Shown here piece after piece: positions 61,128-64,000 of a stretch of 64,000 nucleotides of DNA (within the stretch, counting starts at the first letter, position 1; each line of letters begins with the position of its first letter). Source of the stretch: an uncultured Alphaproteobacteria bacterium (GTDB lineage: Bacteria > Pseudomonadota > Alphaproteobacteria > UBA6615); the NCBI GenBank assembly GCA_943787445.1, contig CALSML010000018.1, positions 39,093 to 103,092 on the forward strand. Reading direction: 5' to 3'. The position numbers and the translations under genes are program-made. The notes beneath the pieces were generated by a model. That model searched no databases. It worked only from the letters and a program-made list of their open reading frames with translations, and was not told where the DNA came from.

Positions 61128-62342
61128 TCAGGCTGTTTTCGGCTCCAAAAGCCGTTCCACAGGCTGGTCGCGAATGGGCCAGTGCAGGGCGGCGGCCAGC
61201 AATCCCAGCAGGATCGAAGCGTACCAGGTATTGTTGTAATCACCGGTCACATCGAAGTTCAGCCCTCCCAGCCAGGCACCCAGAAATGCACCAACCTGGT
61301 GACTGAAGAACACCAGACCGAACAACATCCCGAGGTGACGGGCGCCGAAGATTTTGGCGACCACACCACTGGTGAGCGGCACAGTGGATAGCCAGAGAAG
61401 CCCGAAAATTCCCGAGAAGATATAAATCGTCATCTCGGTCTTGGGCATCAGCATCATCCACGCGATCAGCGCCGCGCGGCCCAGATAAATCAGGCTCAGC
61501 AGGTTCTTCTGACGGAACTTGTTGCTGAGAACCCCTGCCAGATAGGTCCCGGCGATATTGCCGCCACCGATCAGCAGGAAGGCCAGACCGGCAACACCTG
61601 CGCCCCAGCCCGCACCAAGCGACAAATCCGGGCAGATGAGTGCCGATGAAGGTCACGTGAAAACCGCAAACAAAGAACCCGGCAATCAGCAGCAGATATC
61701 CGCGATTCTTCCGGGCCTCTCCCAGCGCCGCTGTCCAGCTCTGAGGCTTCACTCCGGTTTCGTCCACGCTCTTGCCCTGAATCATGCCACCGAGCGGGAT
61801 CATCAGAGCCAAGATCACGGCTGTGGCCAACAATGAGACATACCAGCCGTAAGCCCCGATCACGACTTCGGTAACGATCGGGATCAGGAACGGCCCCAGG
61901 GCACCGATGGTACTGACCATCGCCATCGCGTAGGTCCGCCGTTCGGGCACCACCATCCGCGCCACCGCGCCATAGACGACCGACATGCCCACACCACTCA
62001 TGCCGAGACCGATCAGAACACCGCCGCTGATCAGCAATTCTGTCGAGGTCACGGCGCTGGCCATACCGATCACGCCCAGCGCGTAGCACATCGCTCCGCC
62101 CACAATGACCCGGCCCGAACCGTAGCGATCCGCAAGGCCACCGACAAAAGGCTGGGACGCCCCCCAAAGCAGGTTCTGAATGGCCATGGCGAGACCGAAA
62201 AGTTCCCGGCTCCAGCCAAGCTCGACGGTCATGGGAACGAGATAAAACCCGAAGCCCTGTCGCACCCCGAGCACAACAGCGAGCAACGCTGCCCCCCGGC
62301 ACCCAACACCATCAACTGTTTCCGGCCAAGAACCTGAGACAT
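61128..62342 (-). pseudogene. Major facilitator superfamily transporter with two frameshifts
   Basis: Repaired, this is a ~405-residue 12-helix transporter. The start at 62342 reads MSQVLGRKQLMVLGAGG, after which a run of six G (62292-62297, C on the plus strand) is one base off; the next frame continues AALLAVVLGVRQGFGFYL. The second lesion lies near 61635: GTHLP is followed by an extra C in a CCC run, after which LSLGAGWGAGVAGLAFLLIG continues to the stop at 61128. The loop motif GGLADRYGSGRV is intact. Substrate unknown. Two separate indels make a dead gene likely unless they are homopolymer read errors. Confidence 0.85.
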
Positions 62343-62528
62343 GGAATTCCTCTCTGTGGGCGAGCATTCGTCTGCGCCACACCCAACGTATTGTTGACAT
62401 CACTTTATGATGTGCCTACGGAAATAACATAGCGAAGTCCCGTTGGCGTGTCCCGGCAGACACACCCGATGACCCCGCATGCCAACCATGCCGCGTGTGC
62501 ATGCATGGCACAAAATCAGGAGCCCCTC

Positions 62529-63504
62529 ATGCCCAAAGCCGTCAGAATTCATCAGTTTGGTGGCCTGGAAAATCTGAAAATCGAGAATGTGGACCCGGGC
62601 GAACCGGGCCCCGGCGAAGTGCGGCTGCGCCACGAAGCTTCCGCCGTTCATTTTGCCGACACGCTGGTGCGCGAAGGAACATATTTCCTGAAACCCGAAC
62701 TTCCGTCGGGTCTCGGCCTGGAAGGTGCGGGCGTGGTGGAAGCCGTAGGCGACGGCGTGAGCGAATTTTCCGTGGGCGACCGGGCCGCCTATCGCTTCAA
62801 CCTTGGATCCTATTCCGAGGCACGTCTGATCCCGGCGGCCGCCCTGCATCACCTGCCCGACAATATCGACGCCAGAATTGCCGTGGCTGCCACCGTCCGC
62901 GGTATGACGGCCCAGTACCTGATCCGCCAGATCTACAAGGCCGGGCCGGATGATACCGTGCTAATCCATGCGGCGGCCGGCGGCATGGGAACACTTCTAA
63001 CCCAATGGGCCAAACATCTGGGTGCCAACGTGATCGGCACAGTCGGGAGTCCTGAAAAGGCGGCACTCGCACTGGAGAACGGGTGCGACCATGCCATTGA
63101 TTACCGCACAGAGGATTTCGCAGACCGGGTCATGGAGATCACCAATGGTGCGGGCGTGCCAGTTGTCTATGACGGGGTCGGTGCGGCGGTTTACGAAGGC
63201 ACTGTGGCGTGTCTTGCGCCCTGTGGCTTCTATTTGAATTACGGCCACTCATCGGGCTTTCTGCCACCGCTCGATTCGATGCTGCTGAACCAGAAATCCC
63301 TGATCTTCACCAAGGCGTCCCTGAAGGACTATATGCGCACCCCGGAGGGCCGCCAGGGCGATGCTGGCCGAAGTCTTCGATCTGCTCGGCCGGGGCGTTC
63401 TCGATCCGAAGATCAGTCAGGAATATGCACTGGAGGACGTGGCAGCCGCACAACAGGCCATCGCCTCCCGAGACACGACAGGTTCCATCGTCCTGATTCC
63501 CTAA
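62529..63504 (+). pseudogene. Quinone oxidoreductase-like zinc-free MDR enzyme with a late frameshift
   Basis: From ATG 62529 it begins MPKAVRIHQFGGLENLKIEN and is a normal NADPH:quinone oxidoreductase family member (HAAAGGMGTLLTQWAKHLGA for the NADPH site, DYRTEDFADRVMEITNGAG). At about 63357 an extra G (GGG in place of GG) shifts the frame after RTPEGRQ. In the right frame the end is AMLAEVFDLLGRGVLDPKIS to SIVLIP and a TAA at 63502-63504, a 324-residue protein. The shifted frame instead runs to 63608. The cofactor-binding core is intact, but the C-terminal domain would be wrong. Confidence 0.85.
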
Positions 63505-63516
63505 TTTGGGCGCTGG

Positions 63517-64000
63517 CTAGAGTTCGCGCCCCGCGCACCTCGTCTCCAAGCTTGCGGACCAGTTCCGCAATTCCCGGCAGATGCGGATGCACTTCGAGCA
63601 CCGATTAAAACGCCTTCAGCGCAGCATCGCCGTTTCCGCGCTGCAACTCGATCTGCCCCAGTCCACTCAGCGCCCCGAAATGCCTGGGTTCCAGCACGAG
63701 CGTGCGATCCACACCCCTGGCCGACAGGCTGAGATCACCCAACATGAAATAGACCGTGGCGCGCTTGTTCCAGGCTTCCGCGTAGTCGGGGGGCCTTTTC
63801 GATCAGACTAGAAAAGATGCCGATGGCCTGATCAAAGCGCTGCTCCCCCAGAGCTCGTGACCCCATACGCATCAACTGGCCGTATTCGGCATTGTCATGA
63901 TGCAGCCAGGTCGCCCAGATCAGATTCTCTGCCGCCCGGATTTCCATCTGCTGATCGCTCGACTGGAGGATGTTGAACAGATTGTCGAGGCGCAGGTCGT
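63517..64000 (-). pseudogene. TPR-repeat protein, partial and damaged
   Basis: The gene enters from beyond the window edge. Its tetratricopeptide pattern is NAEYGQLMRMGSRALGEQRF, then FSSLIEKAP; here a run of six C (five expected; near 63790) shifts the frame, and YAEAWNKRATVYFMLGDLSL and HFGALSGLGQIELQRGNGDA continue in another frame. An in-frame TAA follows at about 63605-63607 where a Glu codon is expected, after which SVLEVHPHLPGIAELVRKLG continues toward the end; a last G-run shift would place the stop TAG at 63517-63519. A periplasmic or cytoplasmic scaffold function would be typical. Three lesions suggest a pseudogene. Confidence 0.7.

Overview
The window is chromosomal DNA of a moderately GC-rich alphaproteobacterium. 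The sequence supports this through carA-carB-greA, a dnaG-rpoD pair with a long acidic insert in sigma-70, a methionine synthase split into two overlapping genes, an ArsR-methyltransferase fusion beside metF, MlaA/MlaC, and a type I QueF. A Rhodospirillales-like lineage is plausible, but the sequence alone does not fix it. I see no prophage, insertion sequence, CRISPR array or rRNA. There is one tRNA gene.

Layout. 0-2.2 kb: decayed DNA with remnants of a diguanylate cyclase and a GcvA-like LysR regulator. 2.6-6 kb: a cyanuric acid hydrolase/barbiturase-type gene and an AMI1-like amidase, both with frameshifts, then two cupin genes. 6-11.7 kb: a methionine operon (ArsR-methyltransferase, metF, metH N-part, metH C-part) behind a palindrome-rich promoter. 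12-15.2 kb: mlaA, mlaC and convergent ettA. 15.3-19.4 kb: queuosine genes queG, queF and queA with a divergent precursor transporter. 19.4-21.1 kb: a broken lpxR-like gene and a PEBP protein. 21.1-31.5 kb: a catabolic cluster built around a split B12-dependent acyl-CoA mutase. 31.5-34.3 kb: IclR, a two-subunit ThDP enzyme and a frameshifted beta-hydroxyacid dehydrogenase. 34.4-40.5 kb: hemerythrin-like protein, flavin reductase, acyl-CoA synthetase, a probable selenocysteine peroxiredoxin, an orphan DctP-like protein and three gene relics, ending at a tRNA. 40.6-50.5 kb: housekeeping genes rpoD, dnaG, yqeY, carA, carB, greA. 50.5-59.7 kb: Lrp, an ELM1/2OG-oxygenase/unknown trio, cytochrome c, dienelactone hydrolase, class III alcohol dehydrogenase, trxB and LysR. 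59.8-60.0 kb: a probable small RNA. 60-64 kb: msrP and three damaged genes (MFS, quinone oxidoreductase, TPR).

Two observations stand out. First, the peroxiredoxin-like gene at 38.05-38.70 kb has an in-frame TGA exactly where the first Cys of its CxxC motif belongs, and an 11-bp hairpin with a GU-containing loop follows at the distance expected of a bacterial SECIS element. Second, the 21-31 kb cluster joins a CoA ligase, a citryl-CoA-lyase-like enzyme, a flavin monooxygenase, a 2OG oxygenase, an enoyl-CoA hydratase, a split mutase, a CoA-transferase, a MeaB chaperone and a lactonase remnant. The mutase keeps the Tyr/Arg/His set of carboxylate-bearing substrates (methylmalonyl-CoA type). I do not recognise this combination as a named pathway.

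Many accessory genes carry one to several lesions (1-nt indels, often in short homopolymers, or nonsense changes), while every core gene reads through intact. This fits ongoing gene loss better than uniform sequencing error, although individual homopolymer indels should be checked against reads.
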